Positions 13,601 to 26,918 are shown, numbered from the stretch's first letter. The stretch is DNA of 64,000 nucleotides from Citrus sinensis (GCF_022201045.2 NC_068563.1:27563001-27627000), one strand, 5' to 3'. Notes: generated by a model not told the origin, from the sequence alone. Program-made: numbers and translations.

Positions 13601-14077
13601 ATGTCCGCACCCACATTGATTTGTTTCTGCTTACTACTCTCTTTACACTACGTCGTTTCATTAGATTCCCCGGCACCGTCGCCGGAACATCCCGCAGATT
13701 CCCCGGCACCGTCGCCGGCGCCAGTGTCTGCACCTCCACATCATGCTCCAGAAATCTCATCGATTTCGTCACCTCCAGCGCCTCCGCCGTCAGATCTGAG
13801 CAGCGCTCCGTCGCCTTCGCCTCCTTCTCCTTCTCCGGATCCGGCACCGGCACCGGCGGAAGTGAGTGATTTGAACCACAGTAACATCAATGCTGACGGG
13901 GTCGGATCTCCCGGGGGAGACGACGGGGGAATGAGCGGAGGGAAGAAGGCGGGAATAGCGTTGGGGGTGATACTGGCGGCGGGTGTGGTTGTCGTTGGAG
14001 GTCTGGTGTATAAGAAGAGGCAAGATAATATTAGAAGGGCTCAGTACAGTTACGCCGCTAGGACGGAGCTTCTGTAA
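13601..14077 (+). CDS. arabinogalactan protein with C-terminal transmembrane helix
   Basis: Single-exon gene of 158 aa. It has a signal peptide (about 1-20), then a Pro/Ala/Ser-rich region full of SP, AP and TP-like dipeptides that in plants are hydroxylated and carry arabinogalactan. A Gly/Asp-rich linker follows, then a hydrophobic helix and a basic tail ending in RTELL. The charged tail of about 25 residues after the helix argues for a type I membrane protein rather than GPI anchoring, where the hydrophobic segment would be terminal. The motif DSPAPSP occurs twice near the N-terminus, encoded by a near-identical short direct repeat at about 13663-13710. The start at 13601 is preferred over an upstream in-frame ATG at 13472 because it begins the signal peptide and lies downstream of the TATA box. 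Its partner and exact role are unknown; cell-surface or wall function is inferred from the class. Confidence 0.85.
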   Translation: MSAPTLICFCLLLSLHYVVSLDSPAPSPEHPADSPAPSPAPVSAPPHHAPEISSISSPPAPPPSDLSSAPSPSPPSPSPDPAPAPAEVSDLNHSNINADGVGSPGGDDGGMSGGKKAGIALGVILAAGVVVVGGLVYKKRQDNIRRAQYSYAARTELL

Positions 14078-14216
14078 AAGGTTACATTTTATTTTTATTT
14101 TTTGATAATTTATTAGTTATATTGATGTTAGCTTGAGTATGGTGATTTGTTGTATTGATTCTTCATTCTTTTTTCTTTTTTTTTTGGCTTTAATTGGGTT
14201 ATATGATAGTTTGGTT

Positions 14217-14242
14217 GAATAATAATAATAATAATAATAATA
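14217..14242. repeat. (AAT)n microsatellite
   Basis: A trinucleotide run in the 3'UTR or just downstream of the arabinogalactan-protein gene. Confidence 0.85.
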
Positions 14243-14801
14243 GTATTAGTGAGTCATGTATTACTATCATTATTAGACCACGTTGTTTATTGAATGAGTA
14301 GTATTATTTTAGTATTTAGTAGATTTCTCTGGGTTACACGTATCTTGGAACACAGTTGATACTGTTGATAGTCTAATTAATCCATTTTTCAATCGAGGTT
14401 GTTTTTTTTCGGGAATATTTGCAACCATTGTGTTTATGCTTTAGTTTTCATCTTTGGTTAACAAATAATTTTTTCTTTTAAAAATTATATAAATATAACA
14501 TTGCAACTTCTAAGTTCATACCATGACTCCTTAAGTTGAGGATTTATTAAAGTATAACTCGGAAATCCTCATTGAAGACAAGTGTGATTTACGGCATTAT
14601 GGCAGAAAAGAGTATTGACCACCCGACCTAGGCGTGGGAAACAAACACCCTACTTGAAGTGTTGACTTCAATTGTTAGGCTTTTCTTAATTTTAGTGTAC
14701 TTGGCATTAGTAGTAGCCCTTATTGGTCAGACATGCTTTTAGATTGAACACTGAAATATTGATCAGAATTTATTTTTTCTTTTGGCTATGGCTATGGCTA
14801 T

Positions 14802-14939
14802 GGCTACGTTAGAGCTAATAAAGTGGAGCATAAATCACGACCACACGCACGCAAAATGATATATAGTAAAAAAATTATTATAATTTTAATGAAATGATTA
14901 TAAATGAGTGTTCTATATTAAAGCAGTTCTAATATAGCC
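14802..14939 (+). mobile_element. MITE copy 1
   Basis: About 138 bp whose left end, GGCTACGTTAGAGC, pairs with the reverse complement of its right end, GGCTATATTAGAAC, at 11 of 14 positions. It aligns over its full length with the copy at 15516-15666, in the same orientation. The left end abuts a small GGCTAT tandem repeat, which blurs its boundary and hides any target duplication. Confidence 0.6.
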
Positions 14940-15515
14940 AAACCCGCTTTTATTTTTACTCTGAAGAGCACTGAATCCTTCCTTATGCCGCAGCTTATAG
15001 TAGGTGTTTGAGAGAATGGCCTTTTTACTAAGGACGAAAAAGAGAAGTTTCCTTCTTTCCTTTATGAAATGCCTTAATTCACACAAAGCCAAAAAGTCAA
15101 TGTTATACACGTACGACTCCTTTTTCTTGTATAAAAAAAACTGTCTAATATTAGTTGTTGAGTCAGTTGAGAAGTTGCTATTTCTCTTGCCTTGCCTGTT
15201 TTATATGCATCACGGCCATCCTAAGGCAGAGATTGTGTCATCGGAACAAATTTAACGACATCAATACTGCATCAGCGGCGTTCATCCTTCAGTTGTAATC
15301 TTCAGTCACGTGAATTTTCATTTTTTTTGAATTCATCCCTATTTATCTTCCTAATCAGAGATAGATATTTATTCCAAGTAAAAAAAATTGGTGTTATTTT
15401 ACCAAACGTTTTAAATGTTGTGTTTAAACTTCCAAGCAAGCAATTCCCATATGACATTATTAAGAGACAACCTGAATTAAATTGTTGGTTTATGCAATCT
15501 ACCTAAATTAAATTT

Positions 15516-15666
15516 GGGCTATGGCTATTTTAGAGTTGATTTATAATAGAGTACGAATCTCAACCACATATGTAAAATGATAAATAATAAAAAATTCATT
15601 ATAATTTTGATTGTATGGTTATAAAGGGGTGTTCTATTTTGGAACAGTTTTAAGATAACCGAACCC
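15516..15666 (+). mobile_element. MITE copy 2 with target duplication
   Basis: About 151 bp including a longer inverted terminus (GGGCTATGGCTATTTTAGAG against GGGTTCGGTTATCTTAAAAC). It is flanked by TTAAATTT on the left and TTAAATTA on the right, a 7/8 match that looks like a target-site duplication. No coding capacity, so it depends on an autonomous relative. The size of the duplication suggests an hAT-type transposase. Confidence 0.6.
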
Positions 15667-16009
15667 TTAAATTAGTTATAGCTTTGCAAAAATCATAATC
15701 CTTTCATTATAAACGAATGTACTTTTGGCTATCTCAATGGGCATCTAGTTAACATTAAAAAATTATTGCCAAACTTTTATGTTTGAATACAACCTGATTT
15801 GAAATTTAAGCGAAAGTAGATTCTCTCTCTCCTTATTTATAGAAACATTAACAACATATCACAAACAGTAGAAGGTGGGCGACCTTGTTTCCATCATAGC
15901 CAAAATCGACCATAGGCGGGGCCGAAATCAGAAGCCAAGCACCCATATCATAGTTTTTTTTTTTTTTTTTCCTTTTTTGATATTTTACATTCTTCCTATT
16001 ATTTATTGT

Positions 16010-16330
16010 TATTATTATTATTATTCAAATTCACCTTCAACTCAACATAAGCCTCAGGGTTCTGAAGGAGGTGGGCTTCAAGAACTTTGTACATCCCCAA
16101 GGCTTTCTCTTGATTTCCTCTTCAGTGAGAACATTATCACCCTTTATATAATAGGTGCTTAATGTTTTATTTCTGCTTCCACCTTCTGGAGTTGGCTCAA
16201 ATTTAATCTCGTAAGTGATCTTCTCAAGCTTATCCATCAACCCATCTCCTTCAATATCAGACTGTACTTGTATGGAAAATTCACTTGGTCAATCTATTCT
16301 GTTCTTTATAAACTTCAGTGGGCTACCTGC
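16010..16330 (-). pseudogene. PR-10 / Bet v 1 family pseudogene fragment (second-exon part)
   Basis: Read on the - strand, pieces of three frames give a recognisable C-terminal half of a PR-10 protein: KYSLI, GDGLMDKLEKITYEIKF, then KVLEAHLLQNPEAY. PR-10 proteins are small cytosolic ligand-binding defence proteins. The fragment is broken by a small insertion near 16255 and by a one-base-class frame change near 16115, and it shows an apparent codon loss near 16290. The frame runs past the normal end into an AAT repeat before stopping. I found no matching first exon within the next 300 bp upstream on the - strand. It is therefore a dead partial copy, from an incomplete duplication or an old deletion. 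Confidence 0.75.
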
Positions 16331-17550
16331 ATGCATAGGGATTAAAAAAAAAAAAAAATACTTTTGTCATAGTTTATGCAAAAGCATAAGAATCAATATG
16401 TAGTTTTTTATCCATAGTCTGCTCCTACGAGGTCTTGGATGAGATTTCCCATGGGCAACTACTTTGGTTGCGAGTAAACTTCACCCAATTTAAGAGTAGC
16501 CATCACTGTCTACTTGGGCGAAGATGCTGTGCTATAATGAGTAAGGTTACGAGTACATCCGTGTAGGTTGGGATACCCACGCTAATAGTATCTACAAATA
16601 ATTTGAAGATAATCAGAGAGTTCAAACGGACTTTGTACGTGGCGTTGAGAGTTGTTTTTAACATGGCTAAATGGTGGTATTTATAGGTTAAAATTCGAGG
16701 TTCTTGAAATTGATGTGTCCTACAAATACAAATATTAAGTTATAAATTAGCTGCCATTGTACTTACGGCTGTAACTTTTACTCAAAAGCACTCACGAAAA
16801 GTTACTTTTGTAAATTACTCTCTCTTTGTATATTCATGGAATTAATGCTCTGTAGAATGATAATAATTTCAACTAAATTGTTATTAACACAATTCAGAGA
16901 GGGATTATTGGACGGTTTATTTGGGTTGTCATGTCTTTAGTGGAGTGTAAGACAACCTTTTCTGGCTACAAGGCAAGTCATTTTCAAGGTTGTGGTTCCA
17001 AAGTGGAGAGGCCGAGTAAATTGAAACGCCTATGCAATAGTACAAAATAAAAGACCCAAAATCATGGATCTTAACGACCCAAAAAAACCACTAGCCGAAG
17101 AGGCTGTTCCCGTCTCCGGTACTCCAAATGATGAAAACAAAAGTCACAAATTCACCTGAAAAATTGTTCACACGCCATGTTTTTCAAGGAAGGTATATTT
17201 TCTGAAACATTTCTCATAGAAGAGAAACCCACAGACATAACTCAAGTGGTTTCACTAGAAGCTAATATATGCCATAGGAAATACATTATTATTTGGTTTG
17301 TGTAAGAAAACAAAATGTAGGAAACATTGGACTTGTTACTAATGGGAGTGTTACAGCTTTATCTGCATACACTTGAGGAACATATAACGCTTTCCTTGGT
17401 GAACTATAGATGCTCCATCTGACGGAAAAATTTATATGATCTGCTATTACTGTGTAGTCTTTTGTGCCATGTGGAATTTAATATACAACAGCTGGGGTAT
17501 GGTGGTCTCCCTTCAACTGAGTCTTTATTGTATATCTGTTGATGGAAATT
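16331..17550. other. intergenic region, no gene seen
   Basis: AT-rich DNA between the PR-10 remnant and the 3' end of the HDS gene. The last 200-300 bp before 17559 should include the HDS 3'UTR on the - strand. No supported coding frame. Confidence 0.45.
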
Positions 17551-17558
17551 ACCATATC

Positions 17559-20500
17559 CTACTCTTCTGCGGGAGGCTCCGCCCAGCGCCCGTGATCCTT
17601 TATTAGTTGGATCAAGGCATCGGTTGCCTGCTCCATTGCAATACCACGCTTCACCACAGTCTGCAATGTTCCAACATAAAAGTCAATATGGATAATTGGA
17701 ACTGCAGCAACAGTCATAATTTAAAGAAGGAAGTTGATTAACCAAGTCGATTAATTGTATATGTAAATATGCTAGCTTGAAATTGCTAGTTACTTGGCCT
17801 AGCAGCACACAAGTGGAATTTGTACTATATATATATATTTACACATATACACACAGATATATATATATATAAATTTCAATGATGCCCCTATAGAATTAAT
17901 AAATGTTCCAAAGCAGGAAAGCTGCAGTACCTTCCCGACATACAGGTCAATCTTTCCAGGAGCCCCACCAACATACCCAAAGTCTGCATCAGCCATCTCT
18001 CCAGGTCCATTGACAATGCAACCCATGATAGCAATCTGACAAAGTGCGAGAAAGGAGAAGTATTGTCACTAATCTTGATTGTGAGAATAAAGTAATCACT
18101 ACACCCAACATCATCTAATCAGAGAGCCAAAGGATTAAGTTAATACCGAAACACCGGGCAAGTGCGATGTTTTCTCTCGTATCTCTGCACTTATTTCTTG
18201 AAGGTCAAACAAAGTTCTACCACATGATGGACATGAGACATACTCCTGTAGCATGATTAGGAAGATACAGAAAAGATCAAGACCATCATCAACCATCACC
18301 TATGAGTTGTTGAATTATGTTCATTTTCAAGTAAAAAACTTTATACCGTCTTTGTATTCCTCATTCTGCAACCTTGTAGTAAGTTGAAAGATGTGTCCCT
18401 CAGAAAATCAAAATCTTGTCCTGGGGCTTCTAACAGCAAACCATCTCCAAGTCCATCGACTAAAAGGGCTCCTACATTGGAACCGGCACCAATGACCAAG
18501 TCATCCCTGAAAATACAAGAAAAATGTTAAAACCAAAACTAATCATTCTTCCATCATAGTCAAGAAGTTGCAATGTTTCTCCGGTTACCTGTGAATCCCA
18601 TTCGGAAACTGAATATGGTGAATTACAGGGAAGTTTAGATTATTTTCTGATAGATACTCAAATAGCCTGCAGCAAACATAAATATACGGACCATTAGCAC
18701 CAGGAAACTGACTGCTAATTTAAATATAGGACCCCAGCAGAAGAAAATAGTGGTGCCCAAGCAAATAAACTGGATCAGGCCTCAAGGTGCCATTTCAGGG
18801 TTTAGTTATCTTAAAGATAAGTATTTCTGTGGTCATTACAGCAAAAGTTTCAATTATCTTAAATATTGAAGCAAAGACATCAATGATCTTAAACATGAGC
18901 TTTCTCTCTGTCTCTATCTGTCTATCTATCTATGTAAGCATTTAAAAGAACATATTACAAAAGAAGATGTTCTCTTTGAATTCAGAAATCCTCAATCACA
19001 GAGAAAGCACAACCCTAGAGCTTCTTTCAACTTTTGTTCCCAACAACTCAGCAAGGAAATAATTCCATACATGTTCAAGAGCAGACCATTACAACATATT
19101 CTCATTGTATTGGCTTATTGCCTCAATCGATGAACAATTTTCCAATTCACAAGTCAGTAAAATTATTACCTCCTAGCTGCCTGTACTCTGCCAATTTTAT
19201 CTTCATTAAAGGGTAAATCATGAAGAATCATTGTTGCGTCAATATCTTTGAGGATTTCCAGCTCTTCGTAGGATTCGTCACCGCGTAATGATACAACCAA
19301 TCGTGTTCCTGACCAAGAATCGAGTAATATGCGATAAGCGTTGAATTTTGGCAAAAAGAAAAAAGAATATTGAGCAATAAGAACAAACATTATTAACTAA
19401 GAAAAGGATGAGGTCAATAGAGAACCCGGTCTTCAGAAACTATTACAGAACCCACCTTCTGGCAAAAGCTTGTATGCGCCAGTTGATAACTCCTGAAGGT
19501 TTACCAGAACCATGGCGTGGGGCAGTGGCTTTGTTAGCTGCTCAGACAAAGGAGTTATAACTCCCATACTTATATCTACCAACCGTTTCAGAGCTAGACG
19601 CTGGTGACAACACAAAAGATAATATATGTCATTTCATTCAATGAAGTAACAACTAGAAAAAAGGGATGTAAAATTGTTTACGAACACAGTAAGGCACAAC
19701 TGTTTTACGGAAAGACAACGAAAGGAACAGTTTTTTTTTTTTGGGGGGGGGGGGGGGGGGGGCGGGAGAGGGGGAGTTGTTGTGGACAAAAACAGATATG
19801 TTTCCCCAGGGTAATCAAGCATAGACATAAGCCACTTACAGCATCATGATCATCAACTGACGGAAGCTCTCTTAACAAGATTGAATCGACTGTTGCTAGA
19901 TCCTATAACAAAATCGAATTGTGTCAGTAAAAATCCCACTTGCTTGAAATAAATATTTACTTCCAAAACATGGAGTAAGGATAGACCTTGAACGGCATGC
20001 CAACGACTAGCTTTGCTGCAAGTGACTTGTACAGTAATTCCGGTGCCTGAGGAAAAGAAGATTGATGAAGTTTTTGTTTCCCAATTCCTTCCAAAATCAA
20101 GGGACAAAAAATGGGGAAAGATTAGTTCCAAGCAATTACCTTCAACTGATCCAGAGAAACGGACATGAGAACTGAGCCATCACGGTGCAGAACACCTCTG
20201 TAATCCACCTCCTCACCCTATGACATAATGAATAATCAATATCTGTTTAAAAGTTAGAGACCAACGAGGAGTTTGGGACTATGTGGCAGTCAAGGGCAAA
20301 CCTCCTTTTGAATTGGCAGTTGACCAGAACGACGCTGAAAATCAAAATAATGCCTGTGCTTTTCCTCAAATGGTGCCTGTCGATTAAAATATTCCATTAA
20401 CAGAGAGTAAAAATGATTTCAATCTAAAGTAGTAAAAACAGCATAAGTACTGATGAATGATATTATAAAAATCCTACCACTCCTTGCTGAAGCTCAGCTG

Positions 20501-23245
20501 CTCTCATACCCAGGTTGGCCAACCTTCTGCAAGGGTCAATCTCCTTTTCTGGTGGTTCCGTAAGTGAAACCCTGATTGTATCACCCAAACCATCCTGCAT
20601 ACGCAATTTTCTATATGAAAACAGGTTTTGGCACTAAGAAAATTTTCTGAAGGAGCACGATCACACACCCACATGACTGATTTATTTCGTTACGATTTTT
20701 CAGTTTCAGAAACTGTAACCACAGGTTTCCTTTAAAATTAAAATTATGGAGATCTGAAAAGCAAGATATCACTGAAAGCTGATACAGACCAAGATTGATA
20801 CAGACCAAGATAGTATCACAATGAAATAACACAAGAATTCTGAACTAATTACTTTTTTTACACATTAAGTTTAGATTAAATGCGTACCTGAAGAAGGGTA
20901 CCAATTCCAATAGCAGATTTCATCCGACCATCTTCACCTTCTCCAGCTTCAGTCACTCCCAAATGTAATGGGTAATCCCAACCATGAACATACATTTCAG
21001 CTACAAGCAGACGGTATGCTTGGACCATTACGACTGGGTTGCTTGCTTTCATTGAAAAGACAAAATTATGGAAGTCCAATTTCCGGCAGATTCTTGCAAA
21101 CTCAAAGGCAGATTCAACCTGTTGTAGATCACCAAAAGTGTGATGCATCAGAATTTAGAGCTAGAAATAACCAAACTCAAAAGCTGTCTGGCAGTAAGAG
21201 AGAATGGTTACCATTCCCCTAGGAGAATCCCCATAGTAGCTCATGATACGATCTGAAAGGCTCCCATGGTTAGTCCCAATACGCACTGCCCTTCCGTACT
21301 TTTTACATTTCTCAACCAATGGACTAAAAACCTGTGGTAGTTAAAGAGGGGGAGAATGTGATTATACTGAAAAAAGAAGGTACATACTGATCAATGTTGT
21401 TAAGTACATGATACTGATTGATTCCATATTGTGGCAAGTTATGAGATGGCCATTTTTATAGAGAAGACAAAATTAGCGCAGTTCTTGTAGAGAAACTCAT
21501 GGTTTTAATCTAAAACAACATAAGAGTAAGCATATATTGACCTCCTCAATATGCTCAAGTTCTTTCTGATACTCATCGTCTGTGTACTCTAGCTGCTGAA
21601 ACTGAGCCCGTCTATCAGCTGCAACAAATCACCTTGTTAAAACTCAGGATATTTGAGATCAACTATATAAAACCAAAATAACTGAGCAACTGTATACCAA
21701 AATTTCCTGGGTTGACACGGATTTTGTCAAAGCATTCAGCAACTCGTAGAGCAACAGAAGGGGCAAAATGAATATCTGCCACCAGAGGTATATTGTAGCT
21801 ACAGAAATGGAAAGAGATATGATTAATTCTCATATTAAAAATGAAATTCGTATTTCAGAAAATGCTCACAATAATTCAGATTTACTTTTTCTGGACAAGT
21901 GTGTTTTTTATCTCAAAACATGCATCTGCCTCTCTCTTCCCTTGAACTGTGATCCGAACAAGATCTGCTCCCTGGTCTGCTATTCTCATTACCTGCCAAA
22001 AACATAACAGTTAACTAAATAAGCTACCTGACAATCAATACCAGCACTGTATGTGCAAAGTTCCATCAATAAGAAGGTTAAAGCTGTTGGCATCTCTATG
22101 AAGAAGATTCAAGATTTTTTGGAACCAAGTATCAACCAAAAGAAAATACATTTTTATGTCTATAAATGCAGTTTAAAAAGTAGCGGCAGTTGTTTAGCAG
22201 CATTTCAGTTGCTGCATCTGCTATAATGCACTTAAAAGCAATGTGTTGAGGCAACAATAACTGCATTTAGAAACTCATATTTCACTTCTTACCTAGACTA
22301 TTCTTCTCATTCTTGATTAGATTATTAAAATTCAAGCGCCACATGCTAATCATCTCTTCCATTGGTTAAAATATGATAAAAGTACATATACTTGGTCCTA
22401 GAGGCATAACAATGTGAATAAGAATTCAACACAATTGCACATATATAAAGAGCTCAAGTTGAAAGAAATTCAAAGAACCTCTTCCACTGTTCCAGCAACA
22501 TCCTTAGTGTCATTTGTAGTCATTGTTTGAACTCTAATAGGATGCTCACTGCCAATGGCTACATTTCCCACCATCACCGTCCGTGTCTTCCTTCTGACAG
22601 TTTTGTGAATGGATTCACAATACTTTTGTCTTGGAACTACATTCAATAAATGATTAGTTAGACTAGACAAACCAGGCATAAAGGCTGAAAGATATGCATA
22701 TGAAAATTTAATTTGGCACCCTAACTCTATTACTTCCAGGCAGTGAAACGCCACTTTCAACTAAGTTCTTGTCCCCATTAGTCCTCAGATTTATACATCA
22801 AGGTATCCTTGGAATTTACTAATATTGGATCTACAAATTGGACTTCATTAATAACCATTAAATGGAAAGAAAACTGGAACTCAAGTATTAAGCTTAAATG
22901 GTTCTTCCTTATTATTAAGGGAGCTAAAGAACACAATACATAGGATCTCAATAGCTACAAATGTTTATTTCTTAGCCTTTTCTACCAAAAGGATATTACA
23001 AAATATTCAACATAACATGTCAAAAATAATATACCTAATAGGGGGCTTCCTTCTGATGCAGGCTGAAGCTCAGCGATATCCGAACTGGAATTTGATGAAT
23101 TCCTTATCACAGTGAATCTTCTTCTGCCAGACTTGAACTTTCTGAAATCACAAACTCTCACAAAATCCACACTTTTCGCAAACCCCAAGCCCGAGTCTCT
23201 GCTCTTTAGGCCCGGAAACGAAGCGGGCAGGGTTCCAGTCGCCAT
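17559..23245 (-). CDS. HDS: 4-hydroxy-3-methylbut-2-enyl diphosphate synthase, plastid (HDS / IspG / GcpE)
   Basis: This is the penultimate enzyme of the plastid MEP pathway. It reductively converts MEcPP to HMBPP with a [4Fe-4S] cluster and feeds carotenoid, chlorophyll and hormone synthesis. About 19 exons assemble to roughly 740 aa, the plant length. The order is a Ser/Arg-rich transit peptide (exon 23245 to about 23040), the TIM-barrel start with [49 protein letters not shown] and [15 protein letters not shown], the plant-specific insert domain, and the C-terminal iron-sulfur domain with CPSCGRTLF and [10 protein letters not shown]. The last residues are AEPPAEE before a TAG stop. No frameshift was seen. 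Several introns carry low-complexity DNA, including T12G20 at 19731-19762. A 5'UTR intron lies upstream. Confidence 0.95.
19731..19762. repeat. compound homopolymer T12 G20
   Basis: A thymine run passes directly into a guanine run inside an HDS intron. Similar T-then-G tracts occur at 26879-26916 and 50262-50284. Confidence 0.85.
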
Positions 23246-23257
23246 CTTTGCAAAATA

Positions 23258-23768
23258 CTACGCCTACCTTCCAAGCCCCACAACAAAAATTCAATACAGT
23301 CAGTTATATACTATAACAGTAATACAAATTTCAAGATCGGGTACAAAATTTAACTCATCCAAGCATCCTGCAACTATTTGATCCTCTGAATTCATCCTAA
23401 AGCCTTCACGAAAGGGAATTTTTTTTTTCTTTGGTTTTAAATCATTCCAGAAATAATTTTTTAACTTGCAGTTTCTCAAAGAAACAATCATCGTTTTTTT
23501 ATAAAAATAAAAAATAAAAAATTCAGCTAAAATATGACCTCAAACTATTTTCTCTGTAATTTAAAAAAAAAAAAAAATCTCAGCAAACAAACAGCACATC
23601 TCACTGACTCTATTACCGTCCAAGTGGTAGTACCTTCACTAATTATCAAGCAATTCAACGCGAACTTCAAGCAAAATTACAAACAAATCGCCCTTTCAAA
23701 CAAAAAAAAGAAAAGAAAATTCACTCGTTCCCACAAAATCGATCAACTAAAAGAGCTTTAATAATTAC
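23258..23768 (-). other. 5'UTR intron of the HDS gene
   Basis: On the - strand a leader-like exon rich in CTCTCT ends in AAAAG followed by GTAATT at 23768. An acceptor, GTAG, ends at 23258, only 12 nt before the HDS ATG. This gives an intron of about 511 bp in the 5'UTR. The AT-rich content and lack of frames fit. A cDNA would confirm it. Confidence 0.5.
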
Positions 23769-23914
23769 CTTTTATAATGCTGAGAAGTGAGAACTAACTC
23801 TGAGAGAGAAATGTGATGAGTCTGGAGAGTGGAAAGCAAAGCGAACAAACAAATAAAACTCGTGGTTGTTAAAGTGTTTGAAAACTTGGAGAGGGATCCG
23901 TTTGCAAGGATTTA

Positions 23915-23926
23915 CATAAATATAAG
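23915..23926 (-). promoter_or_regulatory. candidate TATA box of the HDS gene
   Basis: On the - strand CTTATATTTATG lies about 40 bp before the purine/pyrimidine-rich start of the proposed 5'UTR exon. Confidence 0.4.
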
Positions 23927-23969
23927 ACATTCGGTGGCGGATTTTTATTTTATTGGTCAATTTCTCTTA

Positions 23970-25950
23970 AATCACGTCGCTGAATGCTGACAAAATCGTG
24001 TTTTAAAATGCATCTCCTTTTGTCCATGCATGCGGAATTGATCCTGCAGGCTGCCCCCCCATCTTTTAGAATATTTATCGTTTCCCCTTTTTTTAATTAT
24101 TTTTTACTCGGCAGGTACTTCAAACTGTGTGACAGTGGCGGGCGCAGAACTTGTTTGACGAGATGTAAAAGCTTTTGAGCTGACTAATTTTTTTAAAAAA
24201 ATTAAAAAAAAAATCTATCTAGTTCAATAATATTTAAATGAAAATGATTCAACACAGACGGCAACTAATGTCAATTAATCAGTATTTAATTACTTCAATA
24301 CTTCATTGAATTTGTTTGATATACAACTATTTTTTCTTTGACATTTGGGGATTTTTTATATTGACGCGTGGTGGTTGTTAATTCAAAGTTATTCTAAATT
24401 AAAATTTTTAGTTGTCTTGAAATTGAGGTGACAAATATTTTGTCATTGTGCATTTGTGCTTTTGTTAAATGATTTTGTCGTAGTTGTAATTTTAAATTAA
24501 GCTTACAAAATACGTTTTAATAAGTCATAATTATAAAATTTACTAATTAATCTAATAGGATACATTCTCACCTCATGATTAAAGTTAAGATTTTGAGTCT
24601 CCGTATATTAATCGTTGTTTGAGTAATTTTTTTATTTTTTTAGGGTATATTTTAATATTAGATTTTAATTATAATACGTCGAGATCAAACCCCAACTCTT
24701 AAAATATTAAAAAATGGACCTAATAAATATTAAATTACAATTCATATCCTATTTTCTATGGTTCCACTAACATAAAATATATTATTCAAATACTAATAAT
24801 GTCGCACAAGAATTTCAATTCAAGAGAGGCTACCTACCGATTCCCGAACCTGCGCGCCAACCACGGAATATCAACAATTTACAAAACTTATTTGATGCAT
24901 TGAATTTGTATATTTTACAAGGGCTTCGATGCAAAACTTGCAACCAAGAAGAGCACAAACTCAACGCTCGAGTGAAGCGGGAGTCTCATGAATTTAGAAA
25001 TCTTTTGATGAACCGTTTTGAGAAACTCCACCTACCCCACTTAGTATGAAAGCCCATATCACGCGTTTCTCGTTCACGCGCTAAGTCTCGTGGAAGGTAG
25101 GTGCGAGATAGCTGCCTAGCTGGCCGCCTTTAGTAAAAACCCATCTGGTCCCCGGCCACTCGTGAACGGCACACTGCCTCCTTGGTGATTGGTGCGTAAC
25201 ATCAGTCGCCTTGGTCTGAGGCGCTCGATGCCACATAGCTAACTAACTCCGTATTATGCAGGAAGATAAGGGACCTTTTGGGAATATTATTGATCCCGTT
25301 GGTCTTGACTTGACTATCCAAGTCCAAGCCAACCTTTGCTGGCTTTATTGCATGAACGTTGACGTGTTGGATCATTTTGGGCAACTCCGCTTTCTTATTA
25401 ATTTTTTTAAAAAACATAAACAACGTGCAATGTACAAAGGGTTATGAACATGAACGTCTATAATACTAATAATGTTGGTATCATATCATATTGTCGAGAC
25501 AATCCTGAGAGCCCGCAACTTCAAATATCAAAACTGGGAATTCGTAGGGTGTGGCTAAATTGGACTAATGTGTTGTTTAACACGTTTTTCTTATCGAAGT
25601 TATATTGCACATCACGGCCTTCGCTTTTGAATTTGACAAGGTCAAGAACCTACCACACACATTTTTGCACATGGGGTTGTGTTGTGACATTACATAGGAA
25701 TTATCATTCCATCATTTATTAATAATAATAATTATTATAATAATAAAAATCTTATCAAATATTGAAGTCAAATCGACTAAGTAACATATTCATGATTTTC
25801 TCACAAAAAATTTGGAAGAATTTTAATCGAACCATGCCGGAACTAGATTTAATTTCACTTCGACTTCCACTTGGCCTTTAGTGTTGAAGCAAAACCTGTT
25901 CTTGCCCAGCATAATAGAATAAATCTGTAACGCCGAGGCTTTTTTGCAGC
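23970..25950. other. intergenic region, no gene seen
   Basis: AT-rich DNA between the HDS promoter and the YrdC 3' end. A GC-richer patch at about 24840-25230 stands out but shows no frame or tRNA-like fold I can support. Frames at 25202-25722 have no recognisable motif. Confidence 0.45.
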
Positions 25951-25957
25951 TGCTTTC

Positions 25958-26886
25958 TTACCCAGCAGCCGGCTCTTCTACCAGGGAATGCTTTTCAAGA
26001 ATGGCAATTGTCTCTTCCTTGGCGCTGGAACAAGTACATAAGAGTGAATTTAAATAATAATAACAATAATATGGATCCTATTCCTACCTACTTGAAATGA
26101 TAGCAAGTACAGTGTTTCCATTAGATGAATAACAAATGTGTACTATCCACATGAAATTCCATTTAGACTGCAAATATGATGCCAACACAAGGCTTCAACC
26201 AATGCACATACTATTGAGCTAGCAGATCATCACTTTGTTGATGACTTTTAAGACCAAAAGCTTCCACTTCTATTTTCTTTTCACGCGATTTGGACGTTCA
26301 CATATTATAAACATATGCAACTCAATTGGATGCTTACCTTCCAGGTCGAAGAATCTTGAACTTTCCTAGCCTGGTGAGATCCACAACTGTTGATCCCGCA
26401 CGACCTGATGGAAGCACTCCACCATCATAAACGCACGCACAGCGTTCCCATAAGTTCTCAAAATCTTTGACGCTAACACTACTTGGCTGTCCAGTTAGAT
26501 TTGCACTTGTGAGAGCCAATGCACTTTCCAAACCGCGGGCAATAACCCTGACAAAGTTGGAATCGGGCACTCGGACACCTATACTTTCCAATCCAGGATT
26601 CAAGGACTTCTCAAGGTTACTTGACTCGCCTGCAGAAATACCAGATATCTACTTTCACACCACACAAAATTCAATTTAACAGCTGTAATTAAACTAGACA
26701 TATGTAGAAAGCAATGGACACAGATTGATGAGGGAGAAATTACTCTTTTTGACAATATATTATTAAAATGATCTTTCCATACCAGATAGTGTTAGACAAG
26801 GGCTGACCCGACCAAGATGTGAGATAACTACTGCCTAGAGTAGTTATCCCACTTACAAGTTAAATAACATGCAAGGAGTTTTTTTT

Positions 26887-26918
<32 letters not shown>

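Noticed and set aside
16400..16560. Possible first exon of the PR-10 remnant on the - strand
   Set aside because: The short open pieces do not resemble a Bet v 1 N-terminus and contain a stop.
24840..25230. GC-richer patch considered as a structured RNA or promoter island
   Set aside because: I could not find a convincing stem set, conserved box or adjoining gene start.
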